A DNA stretch of 64,000 nt, from assembly GCA_000421325.1 (NCBI GenBank), contig ATWQ01000002.1, forward strand, positions 1-64,000. The letters run 5' to 3'. Each line of letters begins with the position of its first letter. Positions within the stretch are counted from its first letter, which is position 1. The stretch comes from an alpha proteobacterium SCGC AAA536-K22 (lineage in GTDB: Bacteria > Pseudomonadota > Alphaproteobacteria > Puniceispirillales > Marisalimonadaceae). The translations under genes were made by a program, and so were the position numbers. The notes under the pieces were generated by a model. It did no database searches. It saw only the letters and a list, made by a program, of their open reading frames with translations, and had not been told where the DNA came from. Shown here piece by piece: positions 18,789-27,939 of the stretch.

Positions 18789-18801
18789 ACAAGGAGTTAC
18801 A

Positions 18802-19989
18802 ATGAAATACGAAGATATAAGTAAAGATGGTTACCCTTTAGGTTTCTTAATTAATAAAGGCGCTACAACTAATTCTGATGATTTAAATAAAACCTTCGTT
18901 TCTCATACCCGTCAAATGGCTCTTTTACAAAAAGAAACTATCGGTTACGAAGGTGATTTAAATTCCCATTCTTGGAGATTGACTTCTGATGAAGGCAAAC
19001 ACTTAAATGGAACTGATCTCGCACCATTTCCTCTTGGATTTTTTAACGCTTCTATACATGGGGATATTGTTGGTAGAATTTTAAAAACTGCATCTAAAGA
19101 AAATTTATCAATAGATGAAATTAAATGCGAAGTTAAAAATTCTTATTATTTAACTGGTTCTTTTGTTAAGGGTGATGGAGAAGGGCACGCAGAGCCAACT
19201 GAAATAAATTTAGACATTAAAACTTCAGAAGAACAATCTAAAATTGAGAGCTTGGTTAATAAATGTTCTCAATTATCTCCAGTTTTGACAGCTTTAAGGA
19301 CACCTCTTAAAAACACATTTTCATTGATTTCCAATGGTAGAAGAAAAAACCTTTCAAGTCTAAATCAAAGTTCCTTAGATAATCCTGAAGACCCATATAA
19401 TTATTATATGAAACAACCTTCACCAAGTAAAAATAATTTTTTTAGCGATAGAATGATTGTAAAAACAGGTGAAGTATCAAGTGGAAAAGTTGAACCTGTG
19501 GACGGTTATAACATTTCAAAAACGTCAAACAATGTTTCCCAAAATAGTAATTTCAATAAAATTATTAGAACTATAGTTGGTCAAAGCACTACGAAACCTT
19601 CAGACGATATTATAGAAGTAGATACCGTTTTAGGCTTACCTGGAATGACACATTTTGTAATAGGCATGGATTTTAATGGTGTTATTGCTCCTTCACCGGT
19701 TAATATAATGGGAGCAGCGATTTCTTTTTGTTTTTTAACACAAACACACAGATATATCCATCACCAAAAATTTAATATAGAAGGATTGAGAATGTCACAA
19801 TATGCAACATTCAAAGAAAATTCTGATGGAACAATTGAGATGTTACCATTAGACACTCATTTATTCATGAATGGATCAGCTAGTGAAGAACATAATGAAA
19901 AGTTAATAGATATGTCAGAGAAGACTTGTTACCTTCATGCAACCTTAAGTAAAGCATTAGAACCAAATATAAATATTAATTTTAATTAA
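18802..19989 (+). CDS. Duplicated OsmC-like protein
   Basis: I read this 395 aa protein as two OsmC-like halves. The second half keeps the family pattern: a SPVNIMGAAISFCFLT helix with one Cys, and a late KTCYLHATL helix with another. The first half has matching spacing around LNGTDLAPFPLGFFNASIHG and a SPVLTALRTP segment, but lacks the first Cys. OsmC proteins reduce organic hydroperoxides. Here a role coupled to the alpha/beta hydrolase 13 bases downstream is possible. AAGGAG precedes the ATG. The family call is moderate. Confidence 0.5.
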   Translation: MKYEDISKDGYPLGFLINKGATTNSDDLNKTFVSHTRQMALLQKETIGYEGDLNSHSWRLTSDEGKHLNGTDLAPFPLGFFNASIHGDIVGRILKTASKENLSIDEIKCEVKNSYYLTGSFVKGDGEGHAEPTEINLDIKTSEEQSKIESLVNKCSQLSPVLTALRTPLKNTFSLISNGRRKNLSSLNQSSLDNPEDPYNYYMKQPSPSKNNFFSDRMIVKTGEVSSGKVEPVDGYNISKTSNNVSQNSNFNKIIRTIVGQSTTKPSDDIIEVDTVLGLPGMTHFVIGMDFNGVIAPSPVNIMGAAISFCFLTQTHRYIHHQKFNIEGLRMSQYATFKENSDGTIEMLPLDTHLFMNGSASEEHNEKLIDMSEKTCYLHATLSKALEPNININFN

Positions 19990-20002
19990 GGAGTTACTGA
20001 TT

Positions 20003-21205
20003 ATGAGAACTAAAAGAGATAACCAGCAATGGATGTTAGATTTAGCCCTTAATATGAGGGGTAGGGTTCAAAATTTCGAAAGAGACGATCCTGAAACTCC
20101 AACAAGAGCTCATAATTACAGAATGCTTCCTAAAATGTGGAGGAAAAAAGCTGAACATGATGAAGCTTTAGCAAAGACTGCTGAAAAAAATAGTTTTAAA
20201 GCAACTGCTTTAGAACATTACGATCACGCAGTTGAATCATATAGAATGGCCCAACATCCAATTTATTTTGACGACAACCCTGTTAAAATCTACTTGAGTA
20301 ATAAATTAAAAGAGATGGTAGATAGAAGATCTGCATTAGCGCCTTATCCAATTGAAAGAGTGGAAGTACCCTTTGATGATGGTAAAACTATTTCATGCTT
20401 GTTGCATTTATTACCCGACAGAAGAAAGGCACCTTGCGTTATATATGTGCCTGGAATGGATCAAACGAAAGAATATTTTCCAAGAGTAATGAATAGTCTT
20501 GGGGTAAGTAGAGGAATGCATGTAATATCAATGGACGGTCCTGGTCAAGGTAACTCAAATATTCAAAAAATTAGAGCTGTAGCTGATAATTATGAAAGAG
20601 CAGGGGCAGCAGTTATAGATTATTTAGAGACCAGAGAAGAAATTGACTCTAAGAAAATTGGTATTTATGGCGTTAGTATGGGTAGTTATTGGTCTCTGAG
20701 ATTAGCAAGTTATGATAATAGGCCTGCTGCATTAGCTAGTGGTGTAGCTACATTTAATCCAAATAACACTATATTTTCAGTTTCTTCTCCTAGATTTAAA
20801 CAAATGTTTATGTATATGGCAGGCATGGATGATGAAGAAGAGTTTGATAAAATGGCTGAAAAAATGACTGTCAAAGGATATGCTGATAAAGTTAAATGTC
20901 CAACGTTATTGGCAACCGGTGAATTTGATCCACTATGTCCATTAGAGGACGCTGTTGAGGTTTACGAAGATTTAACTTGTAAAAAAGAATTATGGGTAAT
21001 TGAAGATCAATTTCATCCATTGTGGGGTATTCCTAATTTAGGAAAGTTAGATTGTCATCATTATATAATGGATTGGCTACAAAAAGCATTATTAGAAGGT
21101 AAGACTAATGATAAAAGAATTGCTTATGTTAGTAACAAAGGTGATGGACCTTTTGGTGATTGTGAATGGGACCCAACAATTAAGCCTGGTGAAGCATACT
21201 TTTAA
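20003..21205 (+). CDS. Alpha/beta hydrolase, C-C bond hydrolase / FrsA-like type
   Basis: About 400 aa, with a helical N-terminal domain (residues 1-110) before the hydrolase core. The core shows GPGQGNS, the nucleophile elbow GIYGVSMGSYWS, the acid in TGEFDPLCP and the His in EDQFHPLWG. This layout matches 2,6-dihydroxypseudooxynicotine hydrolase and related ring-fission-product hydrolases. It is the last gene of the lactonase-SDR-dehydratase operon. AAGGAG lies 11 bases before the ATG. Confidence 0.85.
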   Translation: MRTKRDNQQWMLDLALNMRGRVQNFERDDPETPTRAHNYRMLPKMWRKKAEHDEALAKTAEKNSFKATALEHYDHAVESYRMAQHPIYFDDNPVKIYLSNKLKEMVDRRSALAPYPIERVEVPFDDGKTISCLLHLLPDRRKAPCVIYVPGMDQTKEYFPRVMNSLGVSRGMHVISMDGPGQGNSNIQKIRAVADNYERAGAAVIDYLETREEIDSKKIGIYGVSMGSYWSLRLASYDNRPAALASGVATFNPNNTIFSVSSPRFKQMFMYMAGMDDEEEFDKMAEKMTVKGYADKVKCPTLLATGEFDPLCPLEDAVEVYEDLTCKKELWVIEDQFHPLWGIPNLGKLDCHHYIMDWLQKALLEGKTNDKRIAYVSNKGDGPFGDCEWDPTIKPGEAYF

Positions 21206-21207
21206 AT

Positions 21208-22104
21208 TTATAATTTAAAATTCATATTAGGAAATTTTATAAAAAACTTATTGTGAAAATCTTTAACTTTTCTCAGTAGATTATTTTTTTCAAAATTTGT
21301 CATTTCATAAATTTGTACATTTTCTTTTTTTATCATATCTATAAGTTTTTTATCATCCTCTTCTGCTAACTTATATTGATAATTTATAGTTTCTTTTGAT
21401 GCTTCTAAAATTAACTTTTTCTCTAGTTCGTTTAATTTATTGAAAAAATATTGATTAATAACAAATAAACAAAAACCAAAAAGATGAGAGGATAAAGTAA
21501 GGTATTTTTGAGAATTTTGAACTCCAAAATTCCAAAAGTTAGTTAAAGGGTTTTCTTGAGCATCTATTTCACTATTTGATAATGCTTTTTTAAAGTCTCT
21601 CACATCTAAAGGACAAGATTTAAAACCTAATCTATTAAAAATATTTATATGTAATTCGCTAGGAGTCGTTCTAATTTTAAGATCAGTACAGGAGTTTTCA
21701 TCATTTATAAATGATCGATTTGTGCTAATATGTCTAGCACCGTTATCCCAAAAGCCTAATAGTTTTAAATTGAGATTATTTTCTAACTTTTCTGACACAA
21801 ATCCATTAAACTTAATCTCAATTAAGTCCTTTACTTCTTTTTTATTTTGGAAATAAAAAGGTAAGTCTAAGAGTTGTATTTCTGGTAATAATTTTTCATA
21901 ATAACTAGACCATAAATACGATACTTGTATATTGTTGTTTCTAGTCATTTCAATTAGAGATGAAGCTTTTTTTCCTGATAATGTTATGTCTTTTTCATAT
22001 TCAAAATCAAAAGTTTTTGACAATATATTAATAAAAAAATCCATTGACCTTGTATGGACTGAAGCATCTCCTTGATAACCTGCAACTTTAATAACTTTTT
22101 TCAT
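21208..22104 (-). CDS. DctP-type TRAP substrate-binding protein without a signal peptide
   Basis: The 298 aa protein has DctP features: KVAGYQGDASVHTRSMDFF at the start, LPEIQLLDLPFYFQN, LKLLGFWDNGARHISTN, LKIRTTPSELHINIFNRLG and the region around DAQENPLTNFW. The mature-type sequence begins directly at the Met, with no hydrophobic leader, and no DctQ or DctM permease gene lies in the window. It may be cytoplasmic, a start miscall, or a degenerating orphan. It is convergent with the alpha/beta hydrolase and divergent from the cyclase. Confidence 0.78.
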   Translation of the reverse strand: MKKVIKVAGYQGDASVHTRSMDFFINILSKTFDFEYEKDITLSGKKASSLIEMTRNNNIQVSYLWSSYYEKLLPEIQLLDLPFYFQNKKEVKDLIEIKFNGFVSEKLENNLNLKLLGFWDNGARHISTNRSFINDENSCTDLKIRTTPSELHINIFNRLGFKSCPLDVRDFKKALSNSEIDAQENPLTNFWNFGVQNSQKYLTLSSHLFGFCLFVINQYFFNKLNELEKKLILEASKETINYQYKLAEEDDKKLIDMIKKENVQIYEMTNFEKNNLLRKVKDFHNKFFIKFPNMNFKL

Positions 22105-22162
22105 TAATAGACCCTAAAATATGTTAAATTTAATTTTATATTAAAACTAATTGGAGAACAAA

Positions 22163-22861
22163 TTGAACAGTAAAATAATTGATCTTTCTGTTGAAATATA
22201 TCAAAAATGTCCCACACTTCCTAATCATCCCCCTATGGTACTATCTGATTACCAGACACATAAAACTATAAGAGAAGCAGAAGGAATAAAATTTTCGTGT
22301 GCATCTATGTATATGTCCATGGGAGAGCATACTGGAACTCATGTAGATGCATTTTCACATTTTGACCCGGATCCTAATGCAAAATCTATCGATAAAATGC
22401 CCTTAGAGAATTTTTATACAGAAGGTATTTGTTTAGATTTATCTCATAAACCACTTAAGTCTAATATAACAATAGAAGATTTAGAAGCAGCTTTAGAAAG
22501 AGATGAATTAAGCATTAACCCAAAAGATACAGTATTATTATATATGGCTCACTATGATAGGACTTATGGCACCAATAAATTTTTAACTGATTTTCCTGGT
22601 TTGACACGAAAATCTGCTGAATGGCTGGGAAAACAAGGTATAACAAGCTTTGGAGTTGAGGCTGTAAGCCCAGGCACTCCAGGTAAAAATAATTTTGAAG
22701 TTCATAATGTCTGTAAAGAAATGGGCTTTACACATATAGAAGGTTTAACAAACTTAGATCAACTTATTGGAAAAGGTAGATTTAAGTTTATTGGGTTGCC
22801 ACTTAAAATCAGGGGAGGGACTGGCAGCCCTATTAGGGCAGTAGCTGTATTTGATACTTAA
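22163..22861 (+). CDS. Cyclase-family metal hydrolase (kynurenine formamidase-like)
   Basis: Protein of the KynB/cyclase fold with the diagnostic metal motif HTGTHVDAFSHFDPD. Enzymes of this family hydrolyse formamides, lactams or act on polyketide rings. The frame is open from a TTG at 22151, but GGAG at 22152-22155 lies inside that reading. TTG 22163, eight bases after it, is therefore the better start and gives 232 aa. It is divergent from the orphan TRAP protein, and its substrate is not evident. Confidence 0.84.
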   Translation: MNSKIIDLSVEIYQKCPTLPNHPPMVLSDYQTHKTIREAEGIKFSCASMYMSMGEHTGTHVDAFSHFDPDPNAKSIDKMPLENFYTEGICLDLSHKPLKSNITIEDLEAALERDELSINPKDTVLLYMAHYDRTYGTNKFLTDFPGLTRKSAEWLGKQGITSFGVEAVSPGTPGKNNFEVHNVCKEMGFTHIEGLTNLDQLIGKGRFKFIGLPLKIRGGTGSPIRAVAVFDT

Positions 22862-22909
22862 GTAAATAATTTAAAAACAATTAGTTATAAAATTTAATTA
22901 TAAATTGCT

Positions 22910-23797
22910 TTAATTAAAATATATTAAAATGATACTCAAAAGAAAAGGTAGAATTATCAAAGTTGATATTGTCGATATAACAACCAATCCGGCTACTGTT
23001 GTTGTGTCTTTATCTATTTGAACAGTAAATATATAATTTAATAAAGCGACTGGCATCGTAGACATAATCAAAATGACACCGGCCTTTACACCAGTAATAT
23101 CCATAAAAAGTATTACAACTAAAGCGCTTCCTAAACCAATAAAAAAACGAGCAAGTGTATAAAAAAATCCCTTTATGAAATTTTTAACTTTTAAATTTGA
23201 AAGTGAATACCCTAATAAAATCAGTGATATAGGTATAACAATTTGACCAAGATAATCTGTTGAATTTATTAAAACTGAAGGTAAGGATAATTTGAATGTC
23301 ATTACTATCAAACCCAAAAGAGTTAGTACAAAAATTGGATGATACAACATATATAAAAACCTAAAAGATCCTAGAATAGTTAAATATCCAAATGTATTTT
23401 GGGATATTGCTACTACAACATAATATGGAATAGCATACATAAGACCCGTTTCTCCGTATGTTAATATAGATAAAGGTAATGCTAAATTAGCCGAATTAGG
23501 ATGTATTAAACAGCTAAAATAAGGACTAAACTTCTCTTTAAATAATTTTAAAACAATTAGAGCTAAAATTGATGAAATAAAAATTACAGATATTGCTGCA
23601 AAGAAAATTTCAAGAAGAATATTTAATTCAATATTCGTCGTAGATAAAGTATGAAAGATTAAACATGGAGATCCAATATGAGTAAGTAAAAAACCCAATG
23701 TTTTTTCGTGAATCTCTATCTTAAATTTAGATACTGCAAAACCTAAAAATATTAATAAAAAAACAGGTCCAGTTATTGATATTATTTCTTGGTACAT
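22910..23797 (-). CDS. AEC-family (auxin efflux carrier-like) membrane transporter
   Basis: Inner-membrane carrier of 295 aa with about ten hydrophobic segments in two inverted halves. The family pattern SCLIHPNSANLALPLSILTY is seen in the fourth segment, and the C-terminal half has ISLILLGYSLSN. Bacterial AEC proteins usually export organic acids such as malate. It follows the TctC gene after a hairpin, so it may be expressed separately or by read-through. Confidence 0.87.
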   Translation of the reverse strand: MYQEIISITGPVFLLIFLGFAVSKFKIEIHEKTLGFLLTHIGSPCLIFHTLSTTNIELNILLEIFFAAISVIFISSILALIVLKLFKEKFSPYFSCLIHPNSANLALPLSILTYGETGLMYAIPYYVVVAISQNTFGYLTILGSFRFLYMLYHPIFVLTLLGLIVMTFKLSLPSVLINSTDYLGQIVIPISLILLGYSLSNLKVKNFIKGFFYTLARFFIGLGSALVVILFMDITGVKAGVILIMSTMPVALLNYIFTVQIDKDTTTVAGLVVISTISTLIILPFLLSIILIYFN

Positions 23798-23807
23798 AAT
23801 TAAAAGT

Positions 23808-23835
23808 TGGTATGCCTTTTAATGTAGGCATACCA
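23808..23835 (-). terminator. Hairpin after the TctC gene (terminator candidate)
   Basis: TGGTATGCC and GGCATACCA form a perfect nine-base stem with a ten-base loop, nine bases past the TctC stop in the minus direction. A T-rich run (ACTTTTAATT in minus sense) follows. It fits an intrinsic terminator of the Tct operon, or a partial one before the AEC gene. Confidence 0.65.
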
Positions 23836-23844
23836 TTTTGAAAT

Positions 23845-24792
23845 TTAACCTTTAGTCATTTGTTTAACTAAAGATTTATAATTATTTGATTTTTCTGCTC
23901 TAATCTTTTCGTAATCTGGACCACTCATAAATTTCATGTTTTCTCCTAATCTTTTCATAAATTTTTTGAATGTTTTGTCATCTTTTAATTTTGACAGAGC
24001 ATCTTGAAGGATTTTAATTCGTTCAGGCGGTGTTTTTGCAGGTGCCATCAAAATCCTGTCCATATAACCAATTTGTCCTGTAAAACCTAGTTCTTCAAAT
24101 GTTGGAGGTGTCCCAAGACTTTTTTCTTTTGCTCCACATGCTAAAGTTCTAACTTTTGATCCTTGACCTTTAATTACTGATGGAAAGTGTAATACTGCCT
24201 CTACATCTCCCGCTAGCAACCCTTTAACCATAGGACCACCGCCCTTAAATGGCGTTAAGTTAGCATTTACCTTACCCCAAGACATTAATTGAGCCATTGG
24301 AACCATTGTTGCTCCCCACATACCTGAATGTCCAAGTTTTAACTTACCATTGCTTGATTTAGCCGCATCAAAAACATCCTGAACTGATTGATATTTAGAT
24401 TTACTTAAAACTATCATACAAGCAGCGGCATAGTTTAATCTTCCGACAGTAACAAAATCACTTAAAGGCTTATAAGGTAACTTTTTTACATGATGCTGAA
24501 GTTGATCCACATAATTATGAGTAAACAAAAGTGTGTAACCATCTGGTTTTGCTTGAGCTACCATAGCAGTTCCAGTTTGACCACTGGCACCTGGAACTAA
24601 TTTAACTATAATCGCATTTCCTAGATATTGTGGAATTATGCTTGTAAAGACTCTAGCATTTAAGTCGTGAGATCCCCCAGGGCCAAAAGGGATAACCATT
24701 GTAATTGGCTTTTCAGGATAGTCAGCTTTTGCTATCCACGAAAAGTTAATAATAGCCAATATAGCTATAAGAGTTTTTAATAAATTATTCAT
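23845..24792 (-). CDS. tctC: Tripartite tricarboxylate transporter substrate-binding protein
   Basis: Periplasmic binding protein of the TTT (Bug) family, 315 aa. A signal peptide covers about residues 1-23. The mature start YPEKPITMVIPFGPGGSHD is the classical Bug opening. The next conserved region is KPDGYTLLFTHNYVDQL. Unlike the TRAP protein at 21.2 kb it is encoded with its membrane partners TctA and TctB. The ligand may be a di- or tricarboxylate or another carboxylate. Confidence 0.93.
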   Translation of the reverse strand: MNNLLKTLIAILAIINFSWIAKADYPEKPITMVIPFGPGGSHDLNARVFTSIIPQYLGNAIIVKLVPGASGQTGTAMVAQAKPDGYTLLFTHNYVDQLQHHVKKLPYKPLSDFVTVGRLNYAAACMIVLSKSKYQSVQDVFDAAKSSNGKLKLGHSGMWGATMVPMAQLMSWGKVNANLTPFKGGGPMVKGLLAGDVEAVLHFPSVIKGQGSKVRTLACGAKEKSLGTPPTFEELGFTGQIGYMDRILMAPAKTPPERIKILQDALSKLKDDKTFKKFMKRLGENMKFMSGPDYEKIRAEKSNNYKSLVKQMTKG

Positions 24793-24816
24793 TTTTTCCT
24801 CCTTTCAAATGAGAAA

Positions 24817-26355
24817 TTAACGTGATTTTACCTGCGATGAGGTAAGTGAAGTTGCGACGTCACGCAACTTTTTACTTCTCTGAAAAAGTTTCCAAGTTAT
24901 TACTGGAGTAGACACAATAATAAGAGCAGCTATTGGTCTTTCAGAGAGTAAATACATTAAAACATTATCATCGCCTAAACTTAATGTTTGGCCAAATGCA
25001 TATTCTAAAGATGGGGCTAAAATAAAAGCCATAACTAAAGGTGTTACGTCAAATTGAAGTTTTTTCAATATATAACCAAAAATTCCAAAAAATAACAAAA
25101 AATATAAGTCAACAGGATTATGTCTAAATACAAATGACCCTGCAAATGCAAAAATGATTGTTAAAGGAATTAAATAAGACTTTTTTATTGTTACTACTTT
25201 TGAAAATAATGGCATTGTAAAATAACCTAAAATCAAAAATAGAATATTAGCAATTAACATACATAATAAAATTGCAAACACAATACTTCCTTGCTCTGAC
25301 ATTAGTTCTGGTCCAGGCCTTAAGCCATGTGCAATAAAGGCCCCAAGTAAAATAGCAGTGATATTATCTCCGGGTATTCCTAGTGTTAAAAGTGGAACAA
25401 GAGTGGGGCCGTTTACCGCATTATTTGCAGCTTCTGGTGCTGCAATCCCCTCTAATTCTCCTTTTCCAAATTTTTCAGGTGTTTTTGAGGAATTTTTTGC
25501 TGCCGCGTATCCTACAAAAGCTGCAACAACCTGACCAACTCCAGGAATCATACCAATGGTTGTTCCTATGACGGTACTTCTGAGGATTGTTTTTCTTAAC
25601 TTTAAAAATTCTTCCCAAGTTAATTTTTCTTCTTTTTTTAAATTTAGTTTTGTTTTTACAAATTCTTTGGCTTTAGTTTCAATATTTATTAAAATCTCTG
25701 GAATAGCAAATAATCCTATAAGCATTGGTAATAAAGGAACACCAGCTCTAAGTTCAAAAACATCAAACGTAAATCTTGATAATGCTGCTATTGGGTCTTG
25801 ACCAATCATAGCTATAAATAGTCCTGCAGCTAACATAATCATATTTTTTCCTACACTTCCACTTGATGTAGAAGAAATAATTAAAATACTTAAAAATAAT
25901 ATAGCTGCTAATTCAGGAGGTCCTATTAATAATGCGATTAAAGCTATAGGTCCAATAAGAAGAATAGTAACAATATCACTCGAAAAATCAGCTATTACAG
26001 AGGAAAATAATGCAGTTTCAAGTGCTTTTCTGCCTTTTCCCATTTTTGTTAAGGGTGGTCCATCGAAAGTAGTTGCCACTGATGCACCCGTTCCAGGTAA
26101 TGAAATTAAGATTGCCGGAATAGAACCTCCAAAAATTCCTCCTTTGTATACACCAATCAAAAAAGGTATTCCAACCAAAGGATCCATAAAAAATGATATA
26201 GGAAGTACAATAGCCATTGCCATTAAGGTCGTTAATCCAGGTAATGCACCAACAAACAAACCAATTAAAAGACCTAAAGCTATTACAAAAATAATTGTTA
26301 GAAAATTACCACTTCCTAAAAGTAAAGGAAAAGAATTAAAAAAACTTTCTAACAT
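24817..26355 (-). CDS. tctA: Tripartite tricarboxylate transporter large permease
   Basis: Large membrane subunit, 512 aa with about 11-12 hydrophobic segments. The TctA signatures GALPGLTTLMAMAI near residue 37 and GMIPGVGQVVAAFVGYA in the second half are both present, as is GIPGDNITAILLGAF. It lies nine bases after the TctB stop and 24 bases before TctC, so the gene order in transcription is B-A-C. Confidence 0.94.
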   Translation of the reverse strand: MLESFFNSFPLLLGSGNFLTIIFVIALGLLIGLFVGALPGLTTLMAMAIVLPISFFMDPLVGIPFLIGVYKGGIFGGSIPAILISLPGTGASVATTFDGPPLTKMGKGRKALETALFSSVIADFSSDIVTILLIGPIALIALLIGPPELAAILFLSILIISSTSSGSVGKNMIMLAAGLFIAMIGQDPIAALSRFTFDVFELRAGVPLLPMLIGLFAIPEILINIETKAKEFVKTKLNLKKEEKLTWEEFLKLRKTILRSTVIGTTIGMIPGVGQVVAAFVGYAAAKNSSKTPEKFGKGELEGIAAPEAANNAVNGPTLVPLLTLGIPGDNITAILLGAFIAHGLRPGPELMSEQGSIVFAILLCMLIANILFLILGYFTMPLFSKVVTIKKSYLIPLTIIFAFAGSFVFRHNPVDLYFLLFFGIFGYILKKLQFDVTPLVMAFILAPSLEYAFGQTLSLGDDNVLMYLLSERPIAALIIVSTPVITWKLFQRSKKLRDVATSLTSSQVKSR

Positions 26356-26364
26356 ATATTCACC

Positions 26365-26877
26365 TTACATTATTAAAAAATTACCAATCCGCATTTCTAA
26401 AAATGGAAACGCCGGTAAAAAAACATGCATTATATTGACGAAAATAAAAAAAACAGTAACTGGAAAAATAAATGCAATCAAAGTCACAAATTTTAAATTT
26501 ACATTTCCCATGTAATTGCTCAAAAAGAAAATGAGAAGAAAACTAGATACAACAAATCCTAAGGGCTCAAATGTTAATGAATAACCAAATAAAAAAATAA
26601 TTGTAACTAAAACATTTAAAAGCATTTCTTTTGAAAATGAAGGCCAAACATTTATACTTTTATCCTCTCTTTCAAAGAATAGAGTATACAAACCAAATAT
26701 AAAAAACATGAAAGATATAATACCAGGAACAATCTTTGGATCTATTTCAGAAGAAGATTGACCAAAAAGCAATAATGGCTTTTCCACTTCTGTAGGTATT
26801 TTAAGAAAAATAAAAATTCCAAATACAATACTTATAATACTAGTAACAAGATTTGGTGTAATATTTATTAATTTCAT
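26365..26877 (-). CDS. tctB: Tripartite tricarboxylate transporter small permease
   Basis: 170 aa protein with four hydrophobic segments, as TctB proteins have. TctB is weakly conserved, so the call rests on size, topology and position directly before TctA. Its start codon shares one base with the stop of the upstream dehydrogenase, linking the uptake system to that enzyme in one transcript. Confidence 0.85.
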   Translation of the reverse strand: MKLINITPNLVTSIISIVFGIFIFLKIPTEVEKPLLLFGQSSSEIDPKIVPGIISFMFFIFGLYTLFFEREDKSINVWPSFSKEMLLNVLVTIIFLFGYSLTFEPLGFVVSSFLLIFFLSNYMGNVNLKFVTLIAFIFPVTVFFIFVNIMHVFLPAFPFLEMRIGNFLIM

Positions 26878-27914
26878 TAATTATTCCTAGGTAAAAGAAC
26901 AGGTTCGCCATTTTCTGCTGACAAGTCTGCTGCCATATAAAGTTCCATAACTGTTTTAGCTTCTTCTGGCTTTACTAATACAGGCTTATTTAATGCAACT
27001 GCATTTATAAAATGCATTGTTTCTTCATGCATGGGACCAGCATGTGTATGGTTTACAGGTTCACCTGGCATAGAGGACATAGGATATCTAATACCATCTT
27101 TAACCGTACTAAGCTGAACATCCTTATGTGTATCATCAATAAATAAAGATCCATCAGTACCAATGACTTCTATCCAAGTATTAGAAAAATTTGGATAGCC
27201 TAAAGGAAGAATCCATCCAGCACCTATTGTTATAGTCATCCCATCATCTAATGTAACCATAATCCATTGATGATCAGGAGTGTTACTATTCTTAGAAAAA
27301 AGTTTACCCGAAGTTTGACTATAAACTTTTACTGGCTTTCTAGGTTGTAAACACCATAATAAAAAATCTAAATCATGTGTTGCTTCCATAGCAGCAGGAG
27401 ATAGAGCTGTTCTACCAGAAATTTTTTCACCAAGCTCACGAGTAATATGTCTGCTTACAAGGCAAGTGACTGGTTCACCTATCAAATTTTCTTTTAATGT
27501 TTTATTTACATATGCATATTTTGCATTAAATCTTTGCGAATAACCAATTGTAAATTTTACATTATTTTTAATTGATACATCTATTAATTCTTCAGCTTCT
27601 TTTAATGTTGTAGCTATAGGTTTTTCTAAAAAAACGTTTTTACCCGCTTTAAGAGCAGCAAGTGCCATAGGATAGTGTGTAGTCTCTGGAGTTGCAGATA
27701 TAATAATAGTATCAATATTTTTATTATTTACTAATTCTTGCCAATTTTCCGTAGCCATTTCTATATTGAGAGAATTTTTTAATTCTTTTAACCGATTAGA
27801 GTTTGTTTCAGCTATATATAATTTATCTACAAGCGGATTATCAGCACAAGCGTTAGCTCTTATGCCACCACACCATCCAGTTCCAATAACACCTACATTA
27901 ATTTGATTAATCAT
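26877..27914 (-). CDS. Gfo/Idh/MocA-family NAD(P)-dependent oxidoreductase
   Basis: Intact 345 aa paralogue of the frameshifted gene at 483. Rossmann motif GVIGTGWCGG (residues 8-17), FLEKPIATT with the catalytic Lys, ATHDLDFLLW with the conserved His, and a complete C-terminal helix PEEAKTVMELYMAADLSAEN. It lies between an amidohydrolase (upstream, 25-base gap) and TctB (one-base overlap). The operon therefore pairs carboxylate uptake with oxidation and hydrolysis of one compound. Confidence 0.9.
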   Translation of the reverse strand: MINQINVGVIGTGWCGGIRANACADNPLVDKLYIAETNSNRLKELKNSLNIEMATENWQELVNNKNIDTIIISATPETTHYPMALAALKAGKNVFLEKPIATTLKEAEELIDVSIKNNVKFTIGYSQRFNAKYAYVNKTLKENLIGEPVTCLVSRHITRELGEKISGRTALSPAAMEATHDLDFLLWCLQPRKPVKVYSQTSGKLFSKNSNTPDHQWIMVTLDDGMTITIGAGWILPLGYPNFSNTWIEVIGTDGSLFIDDTHKDVQLSTVKDGIRYPMSSMPGEPVNHTHAGPMHEETMHFINAVALNKPVLVKPEEAKTVMELYMAADLSAENGEPVLLPRNN

Positions 27915-27939
27915 AATTATCTCCAGTATTCACTATAAG

